A program made the position numbers and the translations under genes. A stretch of DNA of 64,000 nt, taken from the NCBI GenBank assembly GCA_963844655.1, contig CAWJPA010000004.1, forward strand, positions 248,001 to 312,000, in the 5' to 3' direction. Origin of the DNA: JASHPR01 sp963844655 (GTDB lineage: Bacteria; Actinomycetota; Actinomycetes; Streptosporangiales; Streptosporangiaceae). The notes under the pieces are model-generated. The model worked only from the letters and a program-made list of their open reading frames with translations, did not search any database and was not told the origin of the DNA. Positions 25,622 through 37,231 of the stretch are shown piece after piece. The number at the start of each line of letters is the position of its first letter. The first letter of the stretch is position 1.

Positions 25622-27496
25622 GTGAATAACGGTGCGTTGTGTGGCAGTGGAACTTCACAGCAGTCCGATTTCATCCGCATTCGGCAGCGAATTAGCCGAA
25701 CGGCCGCAGAAGCCAGCTACGACATTGTTACCTGGGCCTGCGGTCTGCTGGCCGCCGCCTGGGTCACCCGGGACGTCTCGACCTCCACCATCACGCTGCA
25801 TTATGGCCTCCGGGCGGCCGGAGCTGTCTGCGTCCTGCCGCCCCTTTCTGGCTTGCTCGCCGGTCTGTACCGGAGCAGGCACCGGCGGGGCAGCCTGGAT
25901 GAGGTCGTCGGTGTCTGCGCCGCCGCCCTGCTGACCTGCGCTTTGCTCGCCGCGCTGACAACCTTCCTGGTACCCGGGCAGCATGCCCCGCTGGCGACCG
26001 TGGCGGGCGGCACGGTATTCGCGGTGCTCGCCATGCTCGGCGCTCGTTACGTCCTGTTCGCTGTGCGGCAGCGCATCCGGCGACCCGCGTCGGCAGCGGC
26101 GGTAAAGATCATTGTCTTCGGGGCCGGCGCGGCCGGCACTCAGTTAGTTCACAGCCTGCTCACCCACCCGGACTCCCAGTACCGGCCGGCGGCGATTCTG
26201 GATGACGACCCAGACAAGCGGAGGTTGCGGATATTCGGTGTGCCGGTGCTCGGAGACCGCAGCGCCATGGCGGAGGCCGCGGCGAGGACCGGCGCGACGG
26301 TACTGGTCATCGCGATCGCGCGGGCGAGCGGCACCGCGATCGGCGACCTCAGCGCCGAAGCCGAGCGGTGCGGCCTGATCCCAAAGGTCATTCCGTCGAT
26401 TTCCGAACTGCTCAGCGGCGTGGCGCGCATTGAAGGAGTGCGCGACCCGCGGATCAGCGACCTGCTCGGCCGCAGGCCGGTGCAGACCGACGTGGCCTCG
26501 GTAGCTGACCATTTCGCCGGGAAGAGGATCCTGGTCACGGGCGCCGGAGGGTCTATCGGGTCCGAGCTCTGCCGCCAGCTGCACCGGTTCGGGCCCGCTG
26601 AGCTGATCATGCTGGACCGGGACGAGTCGGCGCTGCACGCTGTCCAGCTGGACCTGTACGGACGCGCACTGCTCGATTCCGACGGATCGGTCCTGGCTGA
26701 CATCCGTGACGCGCGCCGCATCCGGCAGGTCTTCGAGCAGTTCCAGCCGCAGATCGTGTTCCACGCCGCGGCGCTGAAGCACCTGCCGCTGCTTGAGCGG
26801 TATCCAGGCGAGGCGCTGAAGACCAATGTCTGGGGTACCTGCACGGTCCTGGAAGCCGCCGCAGCCTGCGGCGTCGAATCGTTCGTGAACATCTCGACGG
26901 ACAAGGCCGCCGACCCGGTCAGCATGCTGGGGTACTCGAAGCGCGCCGCAGAGCGGCTCACCGCTTACATGGCTGACCTTGCTGACGGGACGTACCTGAG
27001 CGTCCGGTTCGGCAATGTCCTGGGCAGCCGCGGCTCGGTGCTGACCGCCATGACCGCGCAGGTCGCCGCGGGCGGCCCGGTCACGGTGACGCACCCGGAC
27101 GTGAGCCGCTACTTCATGACCGCAGACGAGGCGGTGCAGCTGGTGCTCCAGGCGGCTGCCATTGGCCGCGATGGCGAGGTGCTCGTACTCGACATGGGCG
27201 AGCAGATCCGGATCGCCGACATGGCCCGCCGGCTGGTCGCGACCGTGCCGCGGCCGGTCGACATCGTGTACACGGGCCTGCGGCCCGGCGAGAAGCTCTA
27301 CGAGGATTTGCTCGCGCCCGGTGAGCAGGATGAGCGGCCCTTCCATCCGCTTATCCGGCACGTCCCGGTAGCCCCGCTGTCGCCCGACGCCGTGACCGGC
27401 CTGGACCCGGCCGACTGCCTGGCCGGGCTCCGGGCCGCACTGGCCGAAGGCACCAGCAATCCAATCCCGGCCCCGCGGGTTGGCAACCTGACGTGA
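25622..27496 (+). CDS. Membrane NDP-sugar 4,6-dehydratase (CapD/PglF/WbpM type)
   Basis: About 624 residues. The order is four N-terminal membrane helices (about 25-145), a Rossmann-like regulatory domain (VIVFGAGAAGTQLVH), then the short-chain dehydratase with NAD motif VTGAGGSIGSELC and active-site region STDKAADPVSMLGYSKR. In this family the usual catalytic Tyr of YxxxK is displaced and a Lys/Asp pair acts. The C-terminal motif GLRPGEKLYEDLL is diagnostic. It converts UDP-GlcNAc to the 4-keto-6-deoxy sugar, the first step to diacetylbacillosamine or FucNAc. GTG 25622 has GGGGAA upstream; ATG 25559 is less supported. It is intact, unlike most of the following genes. Confidence 0.9.
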   Translation: MNNGALCGSGTSQQSDFIRIRQRISRTAAEASYDIVTWACGLLAAAWVTRDVSTSTITLHYGLRAAGAVCVLPPLSGLLAGLYRSRHRRGSLDEVVGVCAAALLTCALLAALTTFLVPGQHAPLATVAGGTVFAVLAMLGARYVLFAVRQRIRRPASAAAVKIIVFGAGAAGTQLVHSLLTHPDSQYRPAAILDDDPDKRRLRIFGVPVLGDRSAMAEAAARTGATVLVIAIARASGTAIGDLSAEAERCGLIPKVIPSISELLSGVARIEGVRDPRISDLLGRRPVQTDVASVADHFAGKRILVTGAGGSIGSELCRQLHRFGPAELIMLDRDESALHAVQLDLYGRALLDSDGSVLADIRDARRIRQVFEQFQPQIVFHAAALKHLPLLERYPGEALKTNVWGTCTVLEAAAACGVESFVNISTDKAADPVSMLGYSKRAAERLTAYMADLADGTYLSVRFGNVLGSRGSVLTAMTAQVAAGGPVTVTHPDVSRYFMTADEAVQLVLQAAAIGRDGEVLVLDMGEQIRIADMARRLVATVPRPVDIVYTGLRPGEKLYEDLLAPGEQDERPFHPLIRHVPVAPLSPDAVTGLDPADCLAGLRAALAEGTSNPIPAPRVGNLT

Positions 27497-27559
27497 CAGC
27501 GAACACCTGACGTCGCAATCTCGCCCCAACGCCGTCGTTGTGACCGAGGATTCAGACTG

Positions 27560-28659
27560 TCATGCTGCACCCGCGCCAACATGCTGCCGGGCTTCCATGC
27601 TGGACTCTAGTTCCGTCACAATCCTGGCTGCAGCAAAACCATCGCCGAACGGGGTAGGCGGCGGGCCGCATGGACTTGGCCGCAGTACTGCCGTCGCCAA
27701 TTCGCCGGGCTCTGGGACCAGTACGTTCCAGCCATCCCGCAGCGTTTCGGGCCATTCAGTCTCGGTTCGCAGGGTCGTGCACGGCACGCCAAGAACGAGT
27801 GCTTCCTTTTGCAAACCACCCGAGTCGGTAACTAGGCCGATGGCGCCGGCCAGCGCTGCGATCATGCTTCGGTATGGCAGCGGGTCGGTGGCGCGCAGGG
27901 AGCCGCCCTGCAGCCGCATGCCATACTCACGCGCCCGGTTTGCCAGCCGGGGATGCACGAGCAGCCAGACGGGATACGGGCAGGCTGTAAGTGCGGCGAT
28001 AACAGCGGCGAGCCTACTTTGGTCATCTGTAGTGGCCTGCCGGTGCACGGTGGCAAGGAGGTAGGGCTCCGTCAGCCCAGCTAGAAAATCCGGCACATGG
28101 TCACGCCGCGGCCGGCATCTGGTTCGCGCATGGCGCGAAGCGTATCCACCATGAGGTCGCCTACGAGCACGCTCCTGTTCCGGAGGCCCTCGGCAGCGAG
28201 GTTTGCCATCGCGGCCGTAGTGGGCGCGAGCACGAGGCTCGCCAAGTGATCGGCGACGATCCGGTTGCGCTCCTCCGGCATTCGCCGGTCGAACGACCGC
28301 AGTCCCGCTTCGACGTGAGCGATCGGCAGGTCCCTGGCGGCGGCTGCCAGAGTGCCAGCGAGTGTGGAATTGGTGTCGCCATATACGAGCACCCAGTCCG
28401 GCTGTTCCGCTACCAGGACCGGATCGAGGCCAGTCAGGATCTGTGCTGTCTGGTCCGCATGGCTGGCCGAGCCGATCCCTAGGTTGAAGTCTGGCGGAGC
28501 GATAGCCAGCTCATCCAAGAACGACTGCGAAAGCAGATGGTGATAGTGCTGGCCGGTGTGAATGACAGTATGCTGGTCGCTGCGGCGCGCGAGCTCCCAT
28601 GCGATGGGCGCAAGCTTGACAAATTGCGGGCGAGCTCCTACTACGCTGACGATTCTCAA
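27560..28659 (-). pseudogene. WecB-type UDP-N-acetylglucosamine 2-epimerase, frameshifted (copy 1)
   Basis: The TTG start at 28659 follows GGAGGA by 9 bases and opens with RIVSVVGARPQFVKLAPI. The first 185 residues include IHTGQHYH, VYGDTNSTLAG and HVEAGLRSFDRRMPEE, all standard for the family. Near 28085-28110 the frame shifts, and the rest continues in the neighbouring frame (PYLLATVHRQATTDD, LVTDSGGLQKEALVLG). The expected full length of about 360 residues is present overall. The protein would either make UDP-ManNAc or act as a WbpI-type epimerase on a diacetamido-uronate. A second homologue lies at 45913-47012. Confidence 0.85.
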
Positions 28660-28825
28660 GCGCTGATCCTCCGCCCAGCCATCTTGTGCGTCCCCCGAAG
28701 GGCCGAAACCGTCTCCAAGCCCAGACTACGCTGCGTAAGATGAATGCTACATTGAGCTAACGCTTCTCGCGGCGAGTTGCTGCGCCGCCGCGCCTGGTTG
28801 ACATGGATACCGGAGGGCAACGCAG

Positions 28826-30080
28826 GTGCATCGACTCATGGACACGCTGCGCGCACGACTGCCCGGTGTGAGTCTCACCGCGATCATCTCGACAGCGGGG
28901 ATGCGGGTCCTGGCCGTGGCGATGACCTTTGTTGCAGGGATAATAACGGTCCGCAGCTTAGGGGTGCACGGGCGCGCGGTCCTTGCGGTCATGATTTCCA
29001 TATCGGCCGTTTTTAGCATCATTGGGGTATTCGGCCTCGACAATGCCAATCTTCGATACGCGGGGCGGTCCCATACTGCTTATCGCCAGCTCGTCCGGCT
29101 GGGTACGATGTTCTCGTTGTTGTCCGGATCGGTGTTGGCCGGGTCATGGCTGATGCTCGGAAGCGTCTGGCCGAGGATATTGCTCGGGTTGCCGCCCCGG
29201 CTGGCGCTGCTGGCCGCCGTCATGTGCCCGGTTTCATTGATGACGACGCTGCTCGGCTCAGCTGAGATCGGCCGTGGCCGGATCACCACGTACAACCTCG
29301 CCATTGGCGTCCCGGGTATCGTGTACCTCGTCGGTGTTGTAGCCCTGATGCTGACCGGGCGCCTCAGCGTGATGAGCTGTTTCATAGTGGCTCTCGCTGG
29401 CCAGGGCATCTCAGCTATCGGGCTGCTGGCGGCTGCGACCGTCCGCGTCCATCCCGATGGCGACCCCGTGCCATTCCGCCCGTGTTTCAGCTACGCCCTC
29501 CGCGCGTACCTGCCGAGCCTTGCAAGCTACGGAATGCTCCGGATGGACGTACCGGTGATTCAGCTCATGGCCGGCAGCACGGCGGTCGCGCTGTACGCGG
29601 TCGCCTTACCCATGGCCGAAGGTCTTCTCCTGCTGCCTATTGCCGTCGCGCTTGTGATCTTCCCGAGAGTGACTTCGGGGGCGATTGACGCCAAGGCCGC
29701 TATGCGGATATCTGGCACGGTCATGCTCGCGACCGCGGCATGCGTTATACCCCTGGCGATCGCCGGGCCAATCGTAATACCGGCTATCTACGGGCGTCAG
29801 TTTGCGGGATCCACGGCGGTGATCTGGGTCAATGCTGCCAGGCGTACTCCTTTTCAGCATCGGGCGTACCTTGCAGGCATATCTAACCGCAACAGATCTG
29901 CTCAGACACGTCATAGCTGCTACGGCCGCGGCCGGGTTCATCAATATCGGCCTTCTGATCGCGCTCACTGCGCGGTATGGAGCGATTGGTGCTGGGTGTG
30001 CCGACTCAGCTGGATATCTTGTTTTCGCGGTGCTACTCACCCGCGACGTCAGGCGGCTGAAGTCACGAGATCTATGCCAT
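28826..30080 (+). pseudogene. Wzx-like polysaccharide flippase, frameshifted
   Basis: GTG 28826 follows GGAGGG. About 335 residues of a MATE/PST-type membrane protein follow, with roughly ten helices (AIISTAGMRVLAVAMTFVAG, GVHGRAVLAVMISISAV, YLPSLASYGMLRMDVPVIQL). At about 29830 the frame changes, and the last helices continue in another frame (LPGVLLFSIGRTLQAYL, HVIAATAAAGFINIGLLIAL). The expected total is 420-450 residues. The family flips undecaprenyl-linked repeat units across the membrane. The end coordinate is approximate because the shifted frame runs on into the next gene. Confidence 0.75.
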
Positions 30081-30242
30081 CGCCGGCGCACCGACCCAGG
30101 GGTTCCAGCCAAACAGCAGGCTGGCCCTCGGCTGACGGAAAGCGACACGGTACGTTGGCGGGCAAGGCCGACCGACCAATCCCGGTCATCCTGCGATTCA
30201 CGACGGCACGCGCGTCCGTGGCATATCGGCGCGACGTTGGCC

Positions 30243-31713
30243 GTGATCCTGCTCGCTGCAGCAGTCGGTCGCTACGGGATGGTGTCGATCCATGTCGTCG
30301 AGCTGGTAAGCGCCGCTGCCCTGATCATCGCATGTCTGCTGAAACCCCAGATGGGACTGTACGGGCTTGCGATCGGAATCCCACTGTCCCAGTTCTCGGT
30401 CGGCCAGGCCGTACATTACCCCAAGGCGGCTGGTAGCGCTGATCATCCTGTGCCTGATTAGCCATGCCTTTGTCGGGCGTCTGACTCGGCCAAGAGCAGT
30501 TGCTGCAATGGCTGCAATCGCTGTGGTCGGCTACATGATCGGCGAAAGTGTAATTATGGGCGGTGACGCGACTGGATCCGCAAACTGGCGGCCACTGCTG
30601 CTGATATGCGCACCGCTGATCCTGCTACCGCTCGTCGTCGGTCCTGGTCCAATGCTGGACCGAATCCTTGTGGTGTTCGGCTTCGCCTGCGCTGTACTGG
30701 CGGTGATTCAGACAATCGAGTACCATTCCGCATTCGGTGCGTCGTCAGCTGCCCCGTCGGCAGACGATGCCCTCGCACTGATCAGTCAGTCAGGTGCCGC
30801 GAACCACAATGCAGTTGGCGCACTGTTCGTGATGGCGATAGCCGTCATGCTCACCCGCTACCGGACGGCAAGGTCACTCCTCGCGAGGGTAGCGATCGGC
30901 ACGGCAGTGGTCGCGCTCGCGGTAGGAGTTGCCTACTCACTCAGCCGTGCTTCTTATCTTGGCGGAATTGCCGTCGTAACGCTCTATGCCGCGCGCAGGT
31001 CCCTCCGCGGCCTCGCAGTGCTGGTCATCGGAACTGTCTGCACGCTGCCATTCCTGCCGTCGGTCATATACACTCGGTTCGAAAGCGTGTTTCAGAGCAG
31101 TACCGACATCGACTCCGGGCTGCGGCTTGATCTATGGAGCGCTGCACTACGCATGTCTGACGCGCATCCAATCCTTGGGGTCGGTTACCTGAATTTCGCC
31201 AGCAACTTGCCTGAGTACTTCCAGGCCACCAAGAACTACAATGGAGTGTCAGTGCAGTTCAACATGCTGCTTTACGCTCACAATACATATCTCACCATTC
31301 TGTCGCAGACTGGGCTTGCTGGAGCGCTCGGAGTGGCCCTGCTTGTCGCCATGGGCTGGCGCCGGGCCTGGTCAGCCGCTAGGTCGAGCGACGGCGCCGG
31401 CGAGGCGGCGCTGCTGGCCATGATCGGCGTCGGGGTCTGTTCCATCTTCGGGGAGGTACTGCTGGAACCCGCGATACTGTCGGGCTTTCTGCTCGTTATC
31501 CTGGCGCCGGGCGCCGAGCCAGTTCGAGCGATTCTAGGACAGCACTCGAGCGCTCGCCTACGTAGCATGTGGTCGGCCTCGGTGGATGCAGGCCCGGTCG
31601 ACACGGGAGGACTGGTCGCGGCACCACTGCCGAGAACGCGGGTCACCGATGCCCGGATACTGCCGCCACCGGTCACGCCTGCATCGGTCAGTCAATCGGG
31701 GAAGATGTCATGA
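30243..31713 (+). pseudogene. O-antigen ligase/polymerase-like (Wzy) membrane protein, frameshifted
   Basis: The N-terminal helices (VELVSAAALIIACLLKPQMG, GLAIGIPLSQFS) are in one frame. After a shift at about 30415-30430 the rest follows in another: many membrane helices, a large loop with SQSGAANHNAVGALFVM, SRASYLGGIAVV, then HPILGVGYLNFASNLPEYF and YAHNTYLTILSQTGLAG. The motif HNxYL after a GxG..F loop is typical of Wzy/WaaL proteins that polymerise lipid-linked repeat units. The start is uncertain. The stop overlaps the ATG of the next glycosyltransferase (ATGA), so they are coupled. Confidence 0.75.
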
Positions 31714-33095
31714 TTTCGAGCGCCCAAACAGGTTCATCGGACGTCGCGTCGGCACCGGGCATCGTCCGACGCCCGCTGCGCGTACTGCAGATCACATCGA
31801 CCGCGGTCGGCGGAAGCTGGTTCTTCGATGAGGTGCGGGGCCTGTGCGAGATGGGAAACGAGGTCTGCGTCGTCCTGCCGCGCGAGGGCCCGCTCGCCAG
31901 TCGGCTGCGGAACACAGCCGGAGTGCAGGTCGAGATCATTCCTTTCGGCCTACCACATGGGATCGGGCAAATACCCGTGATGGCTCGAGCCGAGCTGCGG
32001 CTCGCGAGATTCATCAGGGCTTACCGGCCCGATGTGATCCACTCGCATCTGATCGTTGCCATGCTGGCGAGCCGGGCAGCGTCGCTAGCCTTCCGGCGTG
32101 CGGTGATCGTCTCGCAGGTCCCGGGGGTGGTACACCACCGGATGGCGCCGCTGTACCTGCTGGACCGGATCTCGCTGTGCCGGGATGACCTGGTCATCGG
32201 CTCCTGCGAGGCTATCGCGGAGAAGTACCGGGCGATGCGGGCAAGATCGGTTGCTGTCAGCTATTACGGATGTGACGTGCATCGGCTCGATCCCGCCACG
32301 TCGCCAGAGCCGTTCCGGCGCGAATTCGGGCTAGGCCTGGATACGCCGACCGTGGGCATGGTGGGCTACATGTACCCGAGCCGATTCCGGGACTTTCAGC
32401 AAATCGGGGTGAAGGGTCACGAGGTCTTCATAGACGCGGTGCCGACGATCCTGCAGGCACATCCGGCCGCCCGTTTCTTCATCGTGGGCGACGAATTCGC
32501 CGGGGACGGTGAGTACCGGCGCGGGCTGGAAGCGAGAGCAGCAACTCTCGGTGTCGCGGACCGTGTCTGCTTTACGGGAATCCGTTCCGACATTGGCGCT
32601 GTCATGGCCGGACTGGATGTTCTTGTCAATCCATCGATGGACGAGTCTGCCTGCTACGCGATAGTAGAGGCGCTGCTGATGCTGAAAGGGGTCGTCGCGA
32701 CGAACGTCGGTGGACTTCCGGACAATGTCCGCCCGGGCCAGACTGGTCTGCTGATACCGCCGGCCGACCCGGCAGCGCTGGCGACTGCCGTCGGGACGCT
32801 GCTCGCCGACCCGGTAATGAGGCGGCGGCTCGCTGGCAAAGGCCGGGAGCTCGTGCTACGGCGATTCGACATAAATGCCACCGTGACGCAAGTCGACCAG
32901 CTGTACCGCAGCGCGCTCATCGCACGTGCCCCCCACACGGCAGCGGCTCTCCTCAGTTGGCTCGGCATTGCTGGGATCGGGAAACGGCGCCAGAGGGACC
33001 CGGCACAGACGTCGGCGGTGGCGAGCGAGCATCTCCGTCAGGCAGACCTGGACCTGGCCGATGCTAGCAGCTCCGGACAGGAACGGGGCGATTGA
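31710..33095 (+). CDS. GT4-type glycosyltransferase
   Basis: A 461-residue GT-B retaining transferase. The N-terminal acceptor domain starts with RPLRVLQITSTAVGGSWFF and holds the H in VIHSHLIVAMLA. The C-terminal donor domain has VGMVGYMYPSRFRDFQQIG, FFIVGDEFAG, DRVCFTGIRSDIGAVMAGLD and the family motif NPSMDESACYAIVEALLM (E-x7-E). ATG 31710 overlaps the polymerase stop. It is one of the few intact genes of the locus and probably adds one sugar of the repeat unit to the lipid carrier. The Pro/Arg-rich C-tail of 50 residues has no recognised role. Confidence 0.87.
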   Translation: MISSAQTGSSDVASAPGIVRRPLRVLQITSTAVGGSWFFDEVRGLCEMGNEVCVVLPREGPLASRLRNTAGVQVEIIPFGLPHGIGQIPVMARAELRLARFIRAYRPDVIHSHLIVAMLASRAASLAFRRAVIVSQVPGVVHHRMAPLYLLDRISLCRDDLVIGSCEAIAEKYRAMRARSVAVSYYGCDVHRLDPATSPEPFRREFGLGLDTPTVGMVGYMYPSRFRDFQQIGVKGHEVFIDAVPTILQAHPAARFFIVGDEFAGDGEYRRGLEARAATLGVADRVCFTGIRSDIGAVMAGLDVLVNPSMDESACYAIVEALLMLKGVVATNVGGLPDNVRPGQTGLLIPPADPAALATAVGTLLADPVMRRRLAGKGRELVLRRFDINATVTQVDQLYRSALIARAPHTAAALLSWLGIAGIGKRRQRDPAQTSAVASEHLRQADLDLADASSSGQERGD

Positions 33096-33177
33096 TCTGC
33101 GGCGGCCGAGCTTTCCAGACAATTCCGCCAGACAGTGCGGCGGATCGGACTCTACACCGCTATCTCCGTTGCGGATC

Positions 33178-34289
33178 ATGTTGGTCGCACCGATTGGATC
33201 TGCTCATACGCAGCGGTGGTTGCGCGACTTGTTCTACGCGCGGCCACCAAGTGACCGTAGGTAGTTGGCGGCCGCCCCGCCTTGCAGGCAGCCAGATTCG
33301 TCCATCAATATCCTGGCCCTTTCGGCGATTCAAGCTGCATACGAGCTGCGTCGCCTTGCCCGTCAGACAGGGCCTGACATAATCCACATCCACTCGCTCG
33401 GCACGCATGCCCTGCTCGCGCTCGCACTTCCTCTACGAGCAGCGCCAACGGTCATCACCCCATGGGGTAGTGAAGTGCGCGCAGCTGAGCACTCGACCCT
33501 CCGCCGCCTGATCGCTCGGCTGGCATTGAGCCGGGCCGATCTTGTGCTCCCGACATCTGCTGAAGTCGCGATCCAAATCGCGCGGCGCTATCGCCCAGCA
33601 CGGGCGCACGTTCAGACGCTCTCATGGGGGGTGCAGGAAGAACTGTTTGGCAATGACCGTGGGACAGAGCCAGCCGTCGCTGTCCGTCATCGGCTTGGAG
33701 TGCCCGCGCAGGCCGAAATCGTCCTGTCGGTACGCACCACTTCGGCTACGTATCGAACCGCCGAGATCGTCTCAGCCTTTTCCCAGGCGGCTTCATCGAG
33801 ACCCAACCTCTTTCTCATCGTACTTGCCGGGCACAGGCCAGACCGAGCTAGCGTCCGGCAGGCACAGGAACGGTACATGGCAGACATCCGCACACAGGCA
33901 GGCCAGTTGGGAGGTCGGATCCTGATCATCGACGAATTGCTCAGCCACCGCGCAACCTACGAACTTATGCGCTCCGCCGCTACCGCAATTTCCGTCCCAG
34001 AATCGACCAGCGAAGTTCCTCGGTGCTCGAAGCGGCGCTAGCAGGCTGCCGCCTGCTTCTGTCCGACATCCGCCATACCGCGAGATGGTCGCTGACAGGG
34101 CTCAGGGCCGAGTTGTTGAGTGAGCCACTGTCGGCCAACCTCACGGCGGCGTTGGCTCGCCCGGCAAAGATGGCTCTGGGTGACCAGCAGGCCAACCAGA
34201 CGTTTATCAGCCGATATGAGAGCGGGTCCGCGAAGCTCACCGAACTCGAACTGCATTACCGCAAGCTCGTGAGTGAGTTCTCCCGATAG
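33178..34289 (+). pseudogene. GT4-type glycosyltransferase with several frameshifts
   Basis: Pieces of one transferase appear in successive frames. ATG 33178 begins MLVAPIGSAHTQRWLRDLF, and the frame changes at about 33235 (GHQVTVGSWRPP). It changes again at about 33290, giving a long stretch with DIIHIHSLGTHALLALAL, TPWGSEVRAAEHS, RADLVLPTSAE and LSVRTTSATY. At about 34020 it shifts to LEAALAGCRLLLSDIRHTA and the C-terminus. At least three indels would be needed to restore about 370 residues. As it stands it cannot make a full protein. Confidence 0.7.
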
Positions 34290-34322
34290 AGCCTGTCGAC
34301 CAGGCTGACGGTGACTGCAGAG

Positions 34323-34887
34323 CTAGCCCGGTAGAGAGTCGACCGACCAGCAGAGCTGGACCAGCCTGTCCAGCAGTTGATTGAGGATCGCCGCCGTCTC
34401 GCTGTAGCCACGCTGCGGGCCACCGATCGGGTCGGCCACATCGTCCTCGTCCAGTCCCCCAGCAACGCGGTCCGCTGCCGACCTTCATGAGCGCGAGCAA
34501 GCAGTCGTCCAAGCTCTCACCGGGCGGTCGACCCCTATCGCTTGACCGCGACGAACCAGCTCCCGGAGAGTGAAAGCACGCGGCCAAACGGCTGGCGCTG
34601 TGACGACGGCAAATCGAAGATTCTCCCGAGCCATGGCGAGAGTCAGGTCGGCTCGCTCGAGATCCTCAGCAGTTAGCCGACGGCTGCGATGCGAGGACAC
34701 ATCAAGCCCGTATCCGGCTATAGCCGTGATCACTTCTGGACGCGCGGGCTCACCGTCACTCAGCATGCCGCCGGAACGCACAATGGCGCCTCAACCCAGA
34801 CAGACGGTCGCTGAGCAGAGCCTCGGCCATCGGCGAGCGGCAGACGTTGGCGGTGCACATCAAGAGGACTTCTGGCCGAGAAACCAT
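34323..34887 (-). pseudogene. Low-molecular-weight protein tyrosine phosphatase (Wzb-like), frameshifted
   Basis: From ATG 34887 the protein reads VSRPEVLLMCTANVCRSPMAEALL, the phosphatase P-loop Cx5RS typical of the family. The frame breaks at about 34770-34790. The middle part then follows (GMLSDGEPARPEVITAIAGYGLDVSSHRSRRL, DLTLAMARENL). A second break near 34480 leads to a C-terminus with DEDDVADPIGGPQRGYSETA, which holds the Asp general acid. Wzb-type phosphatases dephosphorylate the chain-length kinase encoded next door on the other strand. Confidence 0.75.
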
Positions 34888-34958
34888 CACCTACCCAGCG
34901 TAGCCGTAAGTACACTCACCGTCGTGACCCACAGCACACCATGGACCGGAGGGAACGC

Positions 34959-36501
34959 ATGACCGCCGAGTTCGGTACCGATCCGACTCTTCGTTCCTAT
35001 GCTCAGGTAGTCCGCAAACGGAAGTGGTGGGTCATCGGGCTAGCCCTGCTCGGCTTAGCGGTCAGCCTCGCGATCTCCTTCACGCAGCCAAAGCAGTATT
35101 CGGCATCCGCCCAGGTCCTGGTGCAAGCCTCCAGCCAGACGGGCGCGCTTGGTGTCACCCAGGAGCCGGTCACAACGGCGGACGTGCAGACCATGCTGCA
35201 GCTGGTGACCAGCGCGTCTGTCACTTCTGCAGTGCAACGCAAACTGGGCAGTGCTCCGTCGGTTACGGCCGCCGAAGTCGCTCAGACCAACGTCATCGCC
35301 ATTACCGCCATCGCCCCGAATCCTGCCGGGGCCGCCAGGACCGCCAACGTCTATGCCTCGGCCTTCGTCACAGCCCAGCGCAATGTGGCGCTCAACACCC
35401 TGACTACAACCGAGACTCAGTTGCGGAACCAGATCAAGGTGATCAGCAAGCAGCTCAAGCAACTGCGCGGGACGTCTGGTACCACGTCAGAGCGAACCGC
35501 GCTCGTGAACCAGCAGGCCGTACTTAGCGAGCAACTCACCCAAATGCAGGTAAACAGCAGTACGGAGACCAACGGCCTGGTTATCGTCACGCCAGCCCAG
35601 GCTCCGACTTCGCCGAGCTCGCCGAAACCGACGGAAGAGGCCTGCTGGGCCTGGCCGCCGGTCTGATCCTGGGGCTCGCCGCCGCGTTCCTGAGGGAGAG
35701 CTTCGATGACGCCATATCGTCCAAGGAGACAGCCGAGGAATTCGGCGGCGCTACAGTGCTCGCCGCAGTCCCGATGGTGCAATCGTGGAAGAAGCACGAC
35801 CAGCCGCTGGTAGTGTCCCTGGCCCGGCCGATGTCGCCCGCCGCCGAGGCTTACCGGTCGCTGCGCACGTCGCTACAGTTCGCCCGGCAGGACGTGACGT
35901 GCACACGATCCTGGTCACCAGCCCGGCGCTGCAGAAGGAAAAGCTCGACCCTGTCGAACTTGGGCGCGATGTTCGCCCAGGCCGGTGAGCGGGTGGCGCT
36001 CGTCTCCTGCGATCTGCGCAAACCCCGCCTTGGCCAGTTTTTCGGCGTGGACGAGCACCTCGGGCTGACCACAGCGATCTCGGTGAGCAGCCGCTGGAGG
36101 AACTCATCCAGCCCGTACCCGGAGACGACAACCTCTGGTTGTTGGGAGCGGCAAGCCGCCACCCAACCGGCGGAGCTGCTGAACGGTATGCGGGTCCAGA
36201 CATGTTCTCGGCCCTGAGCGAGCTGTTCGATCTGGTGCTTATCGACAGCCCGCCGGTGTTCCGGTCACAGATGCCGTGTCCTGTCCAAGGAGCTGATGCG
36301 ACGCTATTGGTCGTTGCGGCGGGCCAGACCAGCCGAGGTGACCTACAGCGCGCAACAGAAAAACTCGGCCAGGTGAACGCCAGAGTAGTTGGCCTGGTCC
36401 TGAACGAGACTCCAGGCAGGCAAGCGGCTACGGCTACCGATACGGCTACGGAGGCACGTACGTGTCCGATCAATCACTGGCAGCCGTGCCACCGCAACTG
36501 A
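34959..36501 (+). pseudogene. Wzc-like chain-length determinant/BY-kinase, frameshifted
   Basis: ATG 34959 follows GGAGGG. A Wzz-type domain starts with LRSYAQVVRKRKWWVIGLAL (membrane helix 1), followed by a long extracytoplasmic coil. The frame breaks at about 35630, after which helix 2 (GLLGLAAGLILGLAAAFLRESF) appears in another frame. The ATPase part is spread over further frames: ILVTSPALQKEK (degenerate Walker A region), RVALVSCDLRKPRLGQFF (Walker A-prime), and LFDLVLIDSPPVF (Walker B). No Tyr-rich tail is apparent (only a tract ATATDTATEA). At least three indels are needed to restore it. Confidence 0.75.
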
Positions 36502-36636
36502 ACGGAGCCGCGGTTCCAGCGCACCGCGGCAGCGGTCGTAGGGCCAGGGTCAGGGCTTGGCTTTACCGCACAGGGCTTCCCGTCGGGGAATCTGGTGGCG
36601 CGAATCGGTATGGCCTCGCACCCGCAAGGAGCAACG

Positions 36637-37231
36637 GTGGACATGCAGGTCATGGCGAGCGCCGATGTCGATCCGCGGGCTCGCGTCGGGCCAGGGACGT
36701 CGGTGTGGCTTCGCCCAGATCCGCGAGGACGCCGAAATCGGCGCGGGCTGCATCATAGGCCGGGGCGCGTACATCGGGTCTGGCGTCCGTATAGGCCGAT
36801 ACTGCAAGATCCAGAACTTCGCCCTGGTCTACGAGCCCGCCCAGCTCGAGGACGGGGTCTTCGTTGGTCCGGCTGCGGTCCTCACCAACGACCGCTTTCC
36901 GAGGGCCATCGGGCCCGACGGTTCGATCAAGAAGGCAAGCGACTGGGAACCGGTTGGCGTGACCGTGCGTTATGGGGCATCCATCGGCGCCCGGGCGGTA
37001 TGCGTGGCACCGGTCACCGTCGGCAGGTGGGCGCTCGTCGCCGCGGGCTCGGTTGTGGTGCACGACGTTCCCGACTTTGCGCTCGTCGCTGGCGTTCCCG
37101 CGCGATTCGTGCGGTGGGTGGGACCAGCCGGGGTCGCGCTCGCGCCAGCCGCCGACGGACGTTTCCGCTGCCCGCAGACAGATGCTTTCTACGTGGAGGC
37201 CAACGGAACGCTCCATGAGGAGACTTTATGA
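36637..37231 (+). pseudogene. WbpD/WlbB-type sugar N-acetyltransferase (left-handed beta-helix), frameshifted
   Basis: GTG 36637 has AAGGAG upstream. The first 20 residues (MQVMASADVDPRARVGPGTS) are in one frame. A shift at about 36705 leads to the rest: FAQIREDAEIGAGCIIGRGA, YIGSGVRIGRYCKIQNFALV, VFVGPAAVLTNDRFPRAIG, and SIGARAVCVAPVTVGRWALV. The hexapeptide repeats and the loop with N and D/R match UDP-2-acetamido-3-amino-uronate acetyltransferases. About 195 residues in total. The stop overlaps the ATG of the aminotransferase (ATGA), its usual pathway partner. Confidence 0.8.
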